From the NCBI GenBank assembly GCA_963762615.1, contig CAVXLG010000003.1:1-64000 (forward strand): a DNA stretch of 64,000 bases, read 5' to 3'. How positions within the stretch are numbered: the stretch's first letter is position 1; every line of letters starts with the position of its first letter. The stretch comes from PALSA-505 sp963762615 (GTDB lineage: Bacteria; Actinomycetota; Actinomycetes; Streptosporangiales; Streptosporangiaceae). Below the pieces are notes generated by a model, which was not told where the DNA came from, ran no database searches, and saw nothing but the letters and a program-made list of their open reading frames with translations. The position numbers and the translations under genes are program-made. Positions 50,521-59,615 of the stretch are shown one piece after another.

Positions 50521-51586
50521 TCTGGTCGCGAGCAGATCAGCCACCGCGGCCTCGGCATCCGCGCTGGCGGGCAGCTCGGGTGGCAGCACCGGGATGGTGG
50601 CCAGCCCGCCGTCGGCCTCATAGCGGCTGATCAGCCTGGGATCGATGTAGGAACTGCGGGCCACGGCCGGAGTATCGCCAAGCCACCCGGCCACGGCGCG
50701 GACGCTGGCGGTAACGGCGCGCCTGGTATCGCGGGCGGACGCCGGCGGGCTGGCGTTGGCCAGCTGCAGTGCCATCAAGACGGTGGCATTCCAGGTCCGG
50801 AACTCCTTCGCGGTGAAATGGCCTCCGGAGTGCTCGGCGATGTAGGCGCTCACGTCGTGCGAATGCAACTGATGCCATCCGCGCTCGTCCTGCCAGCAGA
50901 ACAGCGCGTCGAGACCGTTATCGCTGCCGGCCAGCGTGCGCAGCACGGAGAGCACGGGACGGTCGGTGACGGTGATCGCCCGCCGCTTGCCCTCCTTGGC
51001 GACGTAATCGAACACCGCGCCGTCGCGCTTCACGCTGACGTGCCGTTTCTGCAGCGTCGCGGCCCCGTAGTGGTGGTCAAGGTCGGCGTACCGCTCACCG
51101 CCGATCCGGAACAGGCCCAGGTCGATCAGCCGGACCGCGCTGGCGGCCACCCGGTCCCGGTCGAGCCGGCGCCTGCCCAGGTCGTGCAAGGCGTCGGCGC
51201 GCAGCGCGGGCAGCGCGCCGGCGAACCGCAGCATGTGCTCGAACTTCTGCACGTCGCGCTGCTCGCGCCACAGCTGGTGGTAGCGGTACTGGGTGCGTGC
51301 CCGGCTGTCGGTGCCCGTGGCCTGGATGTGGCCGAGCGGATCCGGTGGAGATCCAGACGTTTTGCCAAGCGGGCGGCAGCGCGAGCGCCCGGATGCGCTG
51401 CAGCGTCGCGGGATCGGTGATATCGGCACCAGCCGGGTCGCGGTACCCGAACCCGCCGGCCATTCGTACCCTGCTGATTCCCGGGCCGCGCGGATCGCTG
51501 CGGGACAGCCCCTCGACCGCTGACGAAACCATCACGGCCGTGAACCCTTCCGGCGGCGATTCCACGTCCCGCTCCAGCCTTGTCAA
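50515..51586 (-). pseudogene. Type IB DNA topoisomerase, frameshifted
   Basis: A bacterial (poxvirus-like) topoisomerase IB of about 350 residues. The N-terminal part, read from 51586 (or GTG/ATG at 51535/51532), gives GLSRSDPRGPGISR, GFGYRDPAGADITDPATLQR and ALPPAWQNVWIS. At 51346 one extra base breaks the frame. The C-terminal part then gives DPLGHIQATGTDSRARTQYRYH, KFEHMLRFAGALP, GHFTAKEFRTWNATV and the active-site segment ARSSYIDPRLISRY. The enzyme relaxes supercoils through a Tyr-DNA link. Without the frame correction the core would lack its N-terminal clamp. Confidence 0.85.
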
Positions 51587-51724
51587 GCACCCGCCGGCTC
51601 TCGGCGTCAGTTCCAGCAGCCTAGCCCGCCCGGGCAGCAGGCTTCGCGGGCTCGACGCCGGTGAGCTGGCTAGCTCAAGACTGCTGGAAAGGCCGTGCGC
51701 ATCCGGCGTGGAGCTTGCGGGCCG

Positions 51725-53032
51725 CTACGGCACCGGCGTTCTCGGGTTCACGTACCTGCCAGCCGGCGCACGGCCCGAGCCGTCCCGACAGGTCACCGGC
51801 CTGGCCGCGTTGCTCGCCGGCGTAGCGTGCAGCGCCCTCCGCTGCGGCGGGCCAATGATCGCCGCAGGGCACGACCGGCGGGGCCCGGCGGCAGAACTGC
51901 CGCGGATCCGCCCGGGCCCAGCAGCCGGCCGCGCCGGTCCTGCCGGTGCGAGGTACGCGATTCTCGCTGTGCTCGCAGCCCTTGTCCGCTCCGCCGTTCT
52001 GGCACCTGCACGGCGCAGGCAGGGATGGCCGCGACCGCCGGCTCTGCGAGGCGCCGGCTCCGGTGCAAGAGCATGACGCCGCACCGCAGGCGTGGTTTGC
52101 GGCCGGCCTGGCGCTGGCTGCTGGCGGGCGCCTTCTTGCCGCTGATGCTGCTGCGCCTGCGGCCGGCCGGCGGCGAGCAGCGGGAGGCCGCTCAAGGCGA
52201 TGCCGGCGAGGATGGCAGCGCCGCCGGTGACCTGCCGCAGGCCGACCGCGTTGCCGAAGAAGACGATGCCTGCCACGGCGCCGACGAGCGGCTCGATGTT
52301 GAAAAAGGCCCCGGCAACCTCGGCGGCCACCCGGCTCTGCGCGTAGGCGAACAACGTGAAGGGCAGCAAAGTGCCGCCGACCGCCAGCGCGGCGGTGGCC
52401 AGGACCGTGCCCAGGCCGCCGGGAGCGGCGGGCACGCCTTCGGTGGCCACCGAGAACGGCAGCACCGCGAGGGCAGCGCCGAGGAATTGCACCGCGGTCA
52501 CCGCGATCGGGTCGCGGCCGCGCAGAAGCCGGCCCTGTCCCACCGTGAACGCGGCCGAGGCCAGCAGCGACGCCAGCACCAGGCCGTCACCGCCCATCGT
52601 CGCGCCGCCTCCCCCGCTCCCGCCGCTGGTGACAAGACCGATACCGGCCAGCGACACGGCGAAGCCCGCCCAGGCCACCGGGCGCGCCACGGTCCGGTGC
52701 CAGAGCGCCGCGATGACCGCGACCAGTACGGGCGTGGCGCCGATCAGCAGGGCCGCGTGACTGACGCTGGTCCGGCCGATGCCGACGTTCTGTATCACGA
52801 CTGACCCGCCGTACCCGGCCGCGCCCGAGGCAAGCACGGGCAGCGTGCACACGCCCCGCAGCTGCCGGCGGCCGACGACGAGGAGGATCGCGGCGGCCAG
52901 GCCGAAGCGCGCGAACGTCAGCCAGCCCGGCGGCAGCCAGCCCAGGGCCAGCTTGGACAGCGGCACAGTCGTGCCCCACAGCAGCCCGGCGGTGGTGAGG
53001 GCGGCGACGGCCCGGCGACGGTCAGTGTTCAT
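51725..53032 (-). CDS. EamA/DMT-family exporter with long C-terminal tail
   Basis: A protein of 435 residues. The first about 300 residues are a typical ten-helix drug/metabolite transporter with two EamA repeats (GLLWGTTVPLSKLA at the start; SLLASAAFTVGQGRLL; FFNIEPLVGAVAGIVFFGN). The remaining about 130 residues are Pro/Arg/Ala-rich and unlike the family. They may result from a lost stop or frameshift near 52130. It diverges from an Lrp-type regulator and is probably an amino-acid or metabolite exporter under its control. Confidence 0.8.
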   Translation of the reverse strand: MNTDRRRAVAALTTAGLLWGTTVPLSKLALGWLPPGWLTFARFGLAAAILLVVGRRQLRGVCTLPVLASGAAGYGGSVVIQNVGIGRTSVSHAALLIGATPVLVAVIAALWHRTVARPVAWAGFAVSLAGIGLVTSGGSGGGGATMGGDGLVLASLLASAAFTVGQGRLLRGRDPIAVTAVQFLGAALAVLPFSVATEGVPAAPGGLGTVLATAALAVGGTLLPFTLFAYAQSRVAAEVAGAFFNIEPLVGAVAGIVFFGNAVGLRQVTGGAAILAGIALSGLPLLAAGRPQAQQHQRQEGARQQPAPGRPQTTPAVRRHALAPEPAPRRAGGRGHPCLRRAGARTAERTRAASTARIAYLAPAGPARPAAGPGRIRGSSAAGPRRSCPAAIIGPPQRRALHATPASNAARPVTCRDGSGRAPAGRYVNPRTPVP

Positions 53033-53102
53033 GAGTCCATCGTCGGTGACGTCTGCACAGAATTTGCTAGTTAAGCGCTACAGCAGAATAATATACGGAG
53101 AT

Positions 53103-53621
53103 ATGGCTGTTAACCTTGACGAAATTGACATCAAGCTGCTCACGGCGCTGCAGTCCGATGCGGACCGCACGAACGTCGAGCTCGCCCGCCTGGTCGGGCT
53201 GTCTCCCGCGGCGACGCTGCACCGGGTCCGCTGGCTGAAGGAGTCGGGGGTCATCCGCATCATCGCCGCCCAGCTCGACCCGGCGGCGGCTGGGTTTCCG
53301 CTGCAGGTGTACGTGACGGCCGCCCTCACCCGACATGACCCGCGGTCGAGCAACATCTTCGAAGACCAGATCCGCGCGCTGCCGCAGGTCATCGCGGCGG
53401 ACAACGTGGCCGGCGAAACGGACTACCTGCTGTCGGTCGTGGCCCGTGACGTCGCCGAGCTGCAGCAGGTGCTGGCCAGCCTGGCCACCCGGGGCGGTCA
53501 GCGGCTGGTGACTTACCTCCGGCTGGGAGAAGTCAAGCCTCTCTCCCGGCTGCCGCTGGCCACGACCGCGGCGGGCTCAGGTCCGCCGCCCCGCAAACGG
53601 CGCCGGGCAACCACCCGCTGA
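53103..53621 (+). CDS. Lrp/AsnC family regulator
   Basis: A protein of 172 residues. The HTH at about 5-60 reads LDEIDIKLLTALQSDADRTN, ELARLVGLSPAATLHRVRWL. The RAM ligand-binding domain at about 70-150 has VYVTAALTRHD and AADNVAGETDYLLSVV. A basic tail (RKRRRATTR) extends past the normal end and is unusual. These proteins sense amino acids and often control a divergent exporter, here the EamA gene. I chose the ATG at 53103, preceded by GGAG. Confidence 0.88.
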   Translation: MAVNLDEIDIKLLTALQSDADRTNVELARLVGLSPAATLHRVRWLKESGVIRIIAAQLDPAAAGFPLQVYVTAALTRHDPRSSNIFEDQIRALPQVIAADNVAGETDYLLSVVARDVAELQQVLASLATRGGQRLVTYLRLGEVKPLSRLPLATTAAGSGPPPRKRRRATTR

Positions 53622-53759
53622 CCGCAGGCGAAGAGGTCGGGTACGCCGGCTCGGCACTGCCTGGTTCCAGCGGCGTCTCCGGTGGTGTCCACGAAGATCG
53701 TCCGCGACGCCACCGAGGCCTGGCCGGCGTGCACCCGGATCGCGGGCCGGGCTCGGTGC

Positions 53760-55364
53760 TTACTCGATCTCCGCCAGCTCAGCGCTGACCCGCTCCCCGG
53801 CCGGGCTGTTGAGCGTGGTCTGTGCGCCGGCCAGGTCGGCGCGCGTGACCCGGATGGCGGCGATCGTCACGATCAGGGCGATGAGCATGATCCCTGCCGA
53901 TACCTCGAACCCGCGGGCGAAGCCGACCGATAGCGCATGGTCGTAGATCGCCGCCTTCAGCTGAGCGACAGTGCCGGCCGGCGGGTGGCCTGCCTTCGCG
54001 GCGGCCAGGGCGGCGGCAGCCGACTTGTGGACTGTGTTGGCCACGACGGTCCAGGCCACGGTTCCCAGCAGTGCCAGCCCGATCGAGCCGCCGACCTGCT
54101 GGCCGACGTTGGGCAGGCTGGAGGCCAGGCCGGCATCGCGATCGCTGACCCGGGACAGGGCCACCAGGGTCAGCGGCATGAACAGCATGCCCAGGCCTGC
54201 CGCGGTGACCAGCACCGGGCCGAGCAGGCCGCCGGCGTACGTGCTGTGCTCGTTGATGCGCGACAGCCAGAACATACCGCCGGCGCTGATCGCCGAGCCG
54301 GCCAGCAGCAGCGGCCGGGCGCCGATCCGGGTCACCAGCTGGGCGCTCACCCCTGCCATCACCATGATCATGGCCACCATCGGCAGGTAGGCGATCCCGG
54401 TTTTCAGCGCGCTGTAGCCCCAGACGGTCTGCACGAAGATCGTCAGGAAGAAGAACATCCCGAACATCGCGGTGCCCACGCACAGCATGATCAGGTTGGC
54501 GGCGGACCGGTCCCGGTTGCGGAAGATCCGCAGCGGCATCAGCGCGTAATCGCTGCGCGCCTCGATGACGATGAAGGCGGCGAGCAGCACCACCGAGGCT
54601 GTCAGTGCGGCGATGACCTTGGTGTCGCCCCAGTGCGAGACGCCGTTCGGGCTGGTCGCCGCGCTGGTCAGACCGTAGACCAGCGCTACCAGGCCGAGCG
54701 TGCTGGTGATCGCGCCGGGCAGGTCGAACCTGCCGCGCCGGCCCGCCGACTCGGTCAGTGCCCGCGGCGCGATGAGGGCGACCGCTATCCCGATGGGGAC
54801 ATTGACGAAGAACACCCATCGCCAGGACAGGTACGTGGTCAGCAGGCCGCCGGCTATCAGGCCGACCGCGGCACCGCCGATGCTCATCGCGGCGTACACG
54901 CCCATCGCCCGGTTGCGCGGTGGCCCTTCCGGGAAGGTGGTGGTGACCAGGGACAGCGCCGTCGGGGCGATGATCGCGCCGCCGACGCCCTGCACCGCAC
55001 GGGCCGCAAGCAGCCACGCTTGCGTGGTCGCGAAGCCGCCGAGCAGCGAGGCCAGCGAGAACAGGATGATCCCGGCGATGAATACCCGCCGCCGGCCCAG
55101 GATGTCGCCGGCCCGGCCGCCGAGCAGCAGCAGGCCGCCGAAGGTCAGCGCGTAGGCGTTGACGACCCACTCCAGGCCGGTACCGGAGAACCCGAGGGCC
55201 CGCTGGATGTCGGGCAGCGCGACGTTCACGATCGTCGCGTCGAGTACCACCATGAGCTGTGCGGTGGCGATGACGACCAGGGCCAGGCCGAGATGGCGCT
55301 GGACAGGGCCGACGGCCGCGCCGCTCCCTGCGGCGCCGCTGGCCGCGGGCTGTGTACTGCTCAT
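53760..55364 (-). CDS. MFS drug exporter, DHA2/EmrB-QacA type
   Basis: A protein of 534 residues with 14 membrane helices. Motif A reads GGRAGDILGRRRVF (near 80), motif D1 LDATIVNVALPDIQ (near 42) and motif C is around GGAAVGLIAGG. These are standard for proton-coupled multidrug exporters of the DHA2 family. The upstream MarR-type gene is on the same strand, 147 bases before, and is probably its repressor. Substrate unknown. Confidence 0.92.
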   Translation of the reverse strand: MSSTQPAASGAAGSGAAVGPVQRHLGLALVVIATAQLMVVLDATIVNVALPDIQRALGFSGTGLEWVVNAYALTFGGLLLLGGRAGDILGRRRVFIAGIILFSLASLLGGFATTQAWLLAARAVQGVGGAIIAPTALSLVTTTFPEGPPRNRAMGVYAAMSIGGAAVGLIAGGLLTTYLSWRWVFFVNVPIGIAVALIAPRALTESAGRRGRFDLPGAITSTLGLVALVYGLTSAATSPNGVSHWGDTKVIAALTASVVLLAAFIVIEARSDYALMPLRIFRNRDRSAANLIMLCVGTAMFGMFFFLTIFVQTVWGYSALKTGIAYLPMVAMIMVMAGVSAQLVTRIGARPLLLAGSAISAGGMFWLSRINEHSTYAGGLLGPVLVTAAGLGMLFMPLTLVALSRVSDRDAGLASSLPNVGQQVGGSIGLALLGTVAWTVVANTVHKSAAAALAAAKAGHPPAGTVAQLKAAIYDHALSVGFARGFEVSAGIMLIALIVTIAAIRVTRADLAGAQTTLNSPAGERVSAELAEIE

Positions 55365-55511
55365 GTCATCTCCTTGTCAGGGCATACGCAGCCACACTCG
55401 CGGCGGCGATGTCACGCGCGGAAGATCAGGGAAGCAAGACAAGCGCCCTGCCTGGGGCCGCTCGCACAGCGACCCGCTGTGTCGCGGCCGGGAAGCGGCC
55501 AGTGCAGCCGG

Positions 55512-56003
55512 TCAGCCGACCGGGGTAGCAGCAGCTGGCGGGAAGCCGGTTACCTCCTCGGTATGGCCAGCGGCGTCAGTGGCTCTCGGCGGGGCCATCT
55601 TGCGCAGCAGCTCGGCCAGGCTGGCGCGCTCCTGCGCGGTGAGCGCCTGGCGCCATGGCGCGCGGGCCAGGAACTCCTGCTCAACCAGGTGCTTCATCTC
55701 CAGGCCGGCGCTGGTCAGGACGAGCCGCTTCACCCGGCGGTCAGCGGGACAGCTCTCCCGGACCGCGAGCCCGCGCTCTTCCATCATGTCCGCGATGCCC
55801 GTGACGAACGAGGGATCGCAGTGCATCCGCTGGCCCAGTTCCTTCATGGCCAGCGGGCCGTCGATCAGGAGCAGCGCCTTCATGAAGAAGGGCGGGACCG
55901 CGAACTCCTTCGCTACCTGCTCGCCCTCGGATATCAGCCGGGCGAAAAGCCCTCCCACAGCATCCAGGACGTCCAGGTCGAGCTGGTCTTCCGCAGACCG
56001 CAT
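55512..56003 (-). CDS. MarR family regulator of the MFS exporter
   Basis: A protein of 163 residues. The winged helix at about 35-105 reads LLIDGPLAMKELGQRMHCDP, SFVTGIADMMEERGLAVRE and RRVKRLVLTSAGLE, with dimerisation helices at both ends. MarR proteins are repressors released by aromatic compounds or drugs. It lies upstream of and in line with the exporter gene, so it likely represses that gene and itself. Start at ATG 56003. Confidence 0.88.
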   Translation of the reverse strand: MRSAEDQLDLDVLDAVGGLFARLISEGEQVAKEFAVPPFFMKALLLIDGPLAMKELGQRMHCDPSFVTGIADMMEERGLAVRESCPADRRVKRLVLTSAGLEMKHLVEQEFLARAPWRQALTAQERASLAELLRKMAPPRATDAAGHTEEVTGFPPAAATPVG

Positions 56004-56085
56004 CTGCGCTCCCTCCCCCCGGTATGCTCACCGGCCGGCACCAGCACGCGCGAAGCTGGGCGCCTGAGCCGCTCAATAGTTTATC

Positions 56086-56121
56086 AGGTCAATCATAACC
56101 CCGGTTGGTTGAGTAGGTCAA
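56086..56121 (-). promoter_or_regulatory. Promoter and MarR-type site upstream of the marR/exporter operon
   Basis: On the minus strand TTGACC (56121-56116) and TATGAT (56097-56092) are 18 bases apart. GGTCAA occurs again at 56087-56092, and TCAATCATAACC-CC-GGTTGGTTGA is an imperfect dyad overlapping the -10. This fits a repressor site on the promoter. Confidence 0.5.
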
Positions 56122-56294
56122 ATATTCCCTCCCCCGCCTGCCACGCTATTGCCTGCCCGGCTGCCCCGGCCGCGGGGGAGACGGGCGATCATGGATAACC
56201 TTGCAGGCTGGGCCGGCCGGCTATGCCGCCGGTACCGCCGGGTGTCAGTGCGCGAAGATCGGCGAGTAAGGGAGAAGCAGGGAGATGAGTTCCG

Positions 56295-57053
56295 GTGAAG
56301 CCCGTACTGGATGACACCGTCGCGCTGGTGACCGGGGCTTCGAGCGGCATCGGCGCGGCCACAGCCACCGCGCTGGCAGCCCGGGGCGCGGCCGTTGCCC
56401 TGGCGGCGCGGCGCGCCGACAGGCTGGACGCGCTCGCGGCCGGCATCCGCAGCCAGGGGGGCACCGCACTGGTGCTGACCTGTGACATCACCGACCAGCA
56501 GCAGGCGGCGGCCGCGGTCGAGCGGACAGTGGCCGACCTGGGCCGTCTGGACACGCTGGTCAACAACGCCGGGGTGATGCTGCTCGGCCCGGTGGCCGGC
56601 GCCCCGCTGCCGGAGTGGCAGCAGATGGTGCAGCTCAACCTGCTCGGCCTGCTCTACTGCGCGCACGCGGCGCTGCCCCACCTGCTGCGCGCCGCCGCCG
56701 ACGGGCCGCGCCAGGTGGCCGACATGGTAAACATCAGCTCGGTGGCGGGGCGGGCGGCCCGTAACGGCGGCGGGGTCTACTCGCTGACCAAGCACGGCGT
56801 CGGCGCGTTCAGCGAATCGCTGCGCCAGGAGGTCGCCGGGCGGTATGTGCGCGTCTCGCTGGTCGAGCCGGGGGCGACGGCCACCGAGCTGGCCGGCCAT
56901 AACCGGCCCGAGGTGCTGGACAGCATCCGGACCCAGTTCGGCCAGCGGATGGAAGCCGGCGACATCGCCGACGCGATCAGCTACATCGTCACCCGGCCGC
57001 GGCACGTGGCGGTCAACGAGATGCTGATCCGCCCGACCGAGCAGGAGCGCTAG
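56295..57053 (+). CDS. Short-chain dehydrogenase/reductase
   Basis: A protein of 252 residues. It has VTGASSGIGAATATALAARG at the nucleotide site, LAARRADRLD after strand two (favouring NADP), TLVNNAGVMLLG, the Ser in VNISSVAGR and the YSLTKHGV Tyr/Lys pair. The ending is the loose type of the classical YdfG/SDR5 group rather than the DGG type. Substrate unknown. It uses a GTG at 56295. It diverges from the marR gene, so the exporter regulator might affect it too (inference). Confidence 0.88.
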   Translation: MKPVLDDTVALVTGASSGIGAATATALAARGAAVALAARRADRLDALAAGIRSQGGTALVLTCDITDQQQAAAAVERTVADLGRLDTLVNNAGVMLLGPVAGAPLPEWQQMVQLNLLGLLYCAHAALPHLLRAAADGPRQVADMVNISSVAGRAARNGGGVYSLTKHGVGAFSESLRQEVAGRYVRVSLVEPGATATELAGHNRPEVLDSIRTQFGQRMEAGDIADAISYIVTRPRHVAVNEMLIRPTEQER

Positions 57054-57742
57054 CCCGGCATCAGCGGGCCGCCTGAGCACGTTGATCACGGTCCCGCTCC
57101 CTGGGCGCGGCCCGAATCGCGGGAAACGCCCGGCGCGCGGCCCGGCGGCGATGCCAAGCACCCGGACAAACCTGGCTCGCGGCCGGTGACGTTGCGGTAC
57201 TCGCGCGCGCTACGACGTTCGGCCCGGGCGTCACGGGTACGCGGGCGTACTTGAGCCGCCGCTGAGCCGCACCCGCGAGCCGCTCGGTGCCGGTGTAACA
57301 GAACGCCCGCCGCGAGCGTTCCCGGTACCGGCCCGTTTAACGTTTTTCGCTTGCCCCTGACGTGGGCGATCAGGCATCGCCGGAGAGGCCTCGATGCGAG
57401 ATGACCCGATGACAGCGCTATGTGAGCTCAATTACCGGGGCAGGAGCAATCCCGATCGGATCGTTGCGGCGTACCAGTATGGCGAAGGCAGCCGCGCGGG
57501 CGGCAGTTGGCGGCCTCGCATGCGCAGGCGGCCTGGCCGCTCCGGGCATGACGCAAGCCGCCGCGATCGGCAGCCGGAGATGGACGTCTGGCAGAACATC
57601 TCCGGTGCCAGCTGCGCGGCTGCGACCGGCTGCCGCCATGTGCGCAGCGCCCAACCTTGATCATCTTGGCTGAAGAGCCTGTGGCGTTGACCTGTTCTCG
57701 CCCGATTCCGCATGCCGAACGGCCCGGAGTGCTGACGAATGG
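57054..57742. other. Long intergenic region, possible small secreted frame
   Basis: About 690 bases. A plus-strand frame from 57422 (or an ATG at 57479) to 57673 begins like a signal peptide (AKAAARAAVGGLACAGGLAA) but continues into low-complexity sequence with no family pattern or ribosome site. I do not call it a gene. A promoter for the sigma factor gene should lie near the right end. Confidence 0.35.
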
Positions 57743-58324
57743 GTGGCATGGCTGCGGATATTCGGCGCCGTGATCGGCCAGGAATTCGAGGACGTGCTGG
57801 CTGCGGCGCGGGGGGGCAGCGAGGCGGCGTTCTCGCGGCTTTGGCGGGACGGCAACCCGGCCTTGCTGCGTTATCTGCGGGTCGTCGCGCCAGAGGTGGC
57901 GGAGGATGTGGCGGCTGATACCTGGCTGCACGTGGTGCGCGGCCTGGCTGGATTCCGCGGGGACGAACGAGCCTGGCGGGCCTGGCTGTTCGCCACGGTC
58001 CGCCGCCGCCTGGTCGATGAGGTCCGCCGCCGTTCCCGGCAGCCGGCGCGGGCACTGGACGAGGTGCCGCCCGGGCGGCTGCCCGTGTCGCCGGATGCCG
58101 CCGACCTGGCAATGGAGCACATGACCACCCGGTCTGCGATGGCACTGGTAGCGCGGCTGCCTGCGCACCAGGCGGAGGTGATCATGCTGCGGATGGTGGC
58201 TGGGCTGGATACCGAGACCGTCGCCCGGCTGACGGGGCGCAGCCCCGGCGCGGTCAGGGTGGCCGCCCACCGGGGGCTGCGGCGGATGGCCGCGATTCTC
58301 GCCGAGGCGGATGTAACGCTATGA
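57743..58324 (+). CDS. ECF-type RNA polymerase sigma factor
   Basis: A protein of 193 residues. Region 2 (about 20-85) has FSRLWRDGNPALLRYLR and EDVAADTWLHVVRGLAGFRG, followed by AWRAWLFATVRRRLVDEVRR. Region 4 (about 125-185) has LPAHQAEVIMLRMVAGLDTE, VARLTGRSPGAVRVAAHRGL. It directs RNA polymerase to a small regulon. The stop overlaps the ATG of the anti-sigma-like gene (ATGA), so they are coupled. The ATG at 57743 or a GTG at 57770 may be the start. Confidence 0.88.
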   Translation: MAWLRIFGAVIGQEFEDVLAAARGGSEAAFSRLWRDGNPALLRYLRVVAPEVAEDVAADTWLHVVRGLAGFRGDERAWRAWLFATVRRRLVDEVRRRSRQPARALDEVPPGRLPVSPDAADLAMEHMTTRSAMALVARLPAHQAEVIMLRMVAGLDTETVARLTGRSPGAVRVAAHRGLRRMAAILAEADVTL

Positions 58325-59332
58325 CCGGCCATGACGTTCCAGACCCTGACATGCCGAACTTCCCATGGCCAAGCCGCCGGGATGCGTCCCCGATCAGCGA
58401 TGCGTCCCTGGCCGCCCTGCTGGCGGGCGCAAAGCCGCCAGCGGACTGCGCGCCGCAGCTGCGCCGGCTGGCGGACGTGCTGGCCGAACTGAGCGGGCCG
58501 CCGGCCCGCGACGAGCTGGACGGTGAGGCCGAGGCGCTCGCCGTGTTCGGTAGCCAGTTCGGCGCGCCCGCCCCGGCCCGCCCGCCGCGTCACCGCCGGC
58601 CGCGATGGCGGTCCCGGTCCCTGCCGGTCAAAGCCGCTGTCGCGGCGGGTGCCGCGATCATCTGCCTCGGCGGTCTCGCCACCGCCGCCTACGCCGGGGC
58701 GCTGCCCGCTTTCGCGCAGCGGTTTGCCCATGAGATCATCGCCGCGCCTCCCCCAGGCGGCCAGCCGGCTAGCAGACCATCTCCTGCCGTCTCCGCCTTG
58801 ACCGGCGCGCCCCGATGAAGGCCTGTGCGCCACCTGGACGCTCGCCAAGGCGCACGGCACGCGCGTCCAGCAGGCGGCGGCCTTCGGCAAGCTGGCAGCG
58901 GCCGCAGGCGGCGCGAGCAACGCGGCCGCATACTGTGCGGCCGCAGCGCACCCCGGCACGTCCCCGTCCCGCCGGCAGCGACCGGCTCATGCCGCGCACG
59001 GATCGGGCAAGCCCAGCAGCCGGCCCACGCCGCACGGATCGGGCAAGCCCAGCAGCCGGCCCACGCCGCACGGATCGGGCAAGCCCAGCAGCCTGCCCAC
59101 GCCGCACGGATCGGGCAAGCCCAGCAGCCGGCCCACACCGCACGGATCGGGCAAGCCCAGCGGCCAGCCGACACCGCACGGATCGGGCAAGCCCAGCGGC
59201 CGGCCCACGCCACAGGGATCGGGCAAGCGCGGCGGGCTCCGCATGCCAGCGGGCACCGGCGGCCCGATATTGCATCCGCGAGTCGAGCCAGGCAGTCGCG
59301 ACCGGGGCGTGTCAGCGCAGGCAGCCCGATGA
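58321..59332 (+). pseudogene. Anti-sigma-like membrane protein with repeat tail, frame broken at 58813
   Basis: First frame 58321-58818 (165 codons): a cytoplasmic part (LAALLAGAKPPADCAPQLRR, LADVLAEL) and one membrane helix near 105-125 (AVAAGAAIICLGGLATAAYA), as in the partner of an ECF sigma factor. It stops at CCC-CGA-TGA. In the +1 frame the protein goes on: EGLCATWTLAKAHGTRV, then NAAAYCAAAAHPGTSP, and a tail of 12-residue repeats HGSGKPSSRPTP, ending at TGA 59330-59332. I recall this extracellular domain plus HGSGKP tail from related actinobacterial proteins. The break is therefore an indel, a sequence error or a +1 recoding site. Confidence 0.7.
58996..59220 (+). repeat. Six 36-bp tandem repeats encoding HGSGKPSSRPTP
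   Basis: Full units start at 58996, 59032, 59068, 59104, 59140 and 59176, with a degenerate seventh from 59212. The unit is a multiple of three and stays in the frame of the anti-sigma tail. The product is a Pro/Ser/Lys-rich linker that could span the cell wall. Confidence 0.88.
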
Positions 59333-59579
59333 CGGCACTGGGGAGCGCCCGCCATCGCACCCGGCCAGGCGAGCGGTCTTACCCGCGATCGCCGCAGCCG
59401 CGCTCCGGCCCCGGTCGCCGCTTCGGCGGCCGCCGGATTGGGGGTGCAGACTCGCCAGGGACCTGACCTCTTGTTCATCTGCAGCCGGTGAGAAGCCAAT
59501 GTCGGATTGGCATTGGATACCAACTCGCTGCATTTATCCATGCCCAAGTCAGGCCGCTGGCAGGAATTGCCGGAATATC

Positions 59580-59608
59580 TTGACACCTGGGTATATCAGT
59601 GCTCTAAT
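59580..59608 (+). promoter_or_regulatory. Promoter of secreted protein B
   Basis: TTGACA (59580-59585), 17 bases, TCTAAT (59603-59608), the same arrangement as at 20270-20298. It predicts a transcript start near 59616. Confidence 0.65.
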
Positions 59609-59615
59609 CTACTTG

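Noticed and set aside
53937..56198. Long plus-strand frame opposite the MFS and MarR genes
   Set aside because: It is an antisense shadow caused by high GC; the minus strand encodes two complete known proteins.
57422..57673. Possible small secreted protein
   Set aside because: It starts like a signal peptide, but has no ribosome site, no family pattern and low complexity after the first 30 residues.
58996..59220. CRISPR array
   Set aside because: The 36-bp units are contiguous without spacers and are in-frame coding repeats.
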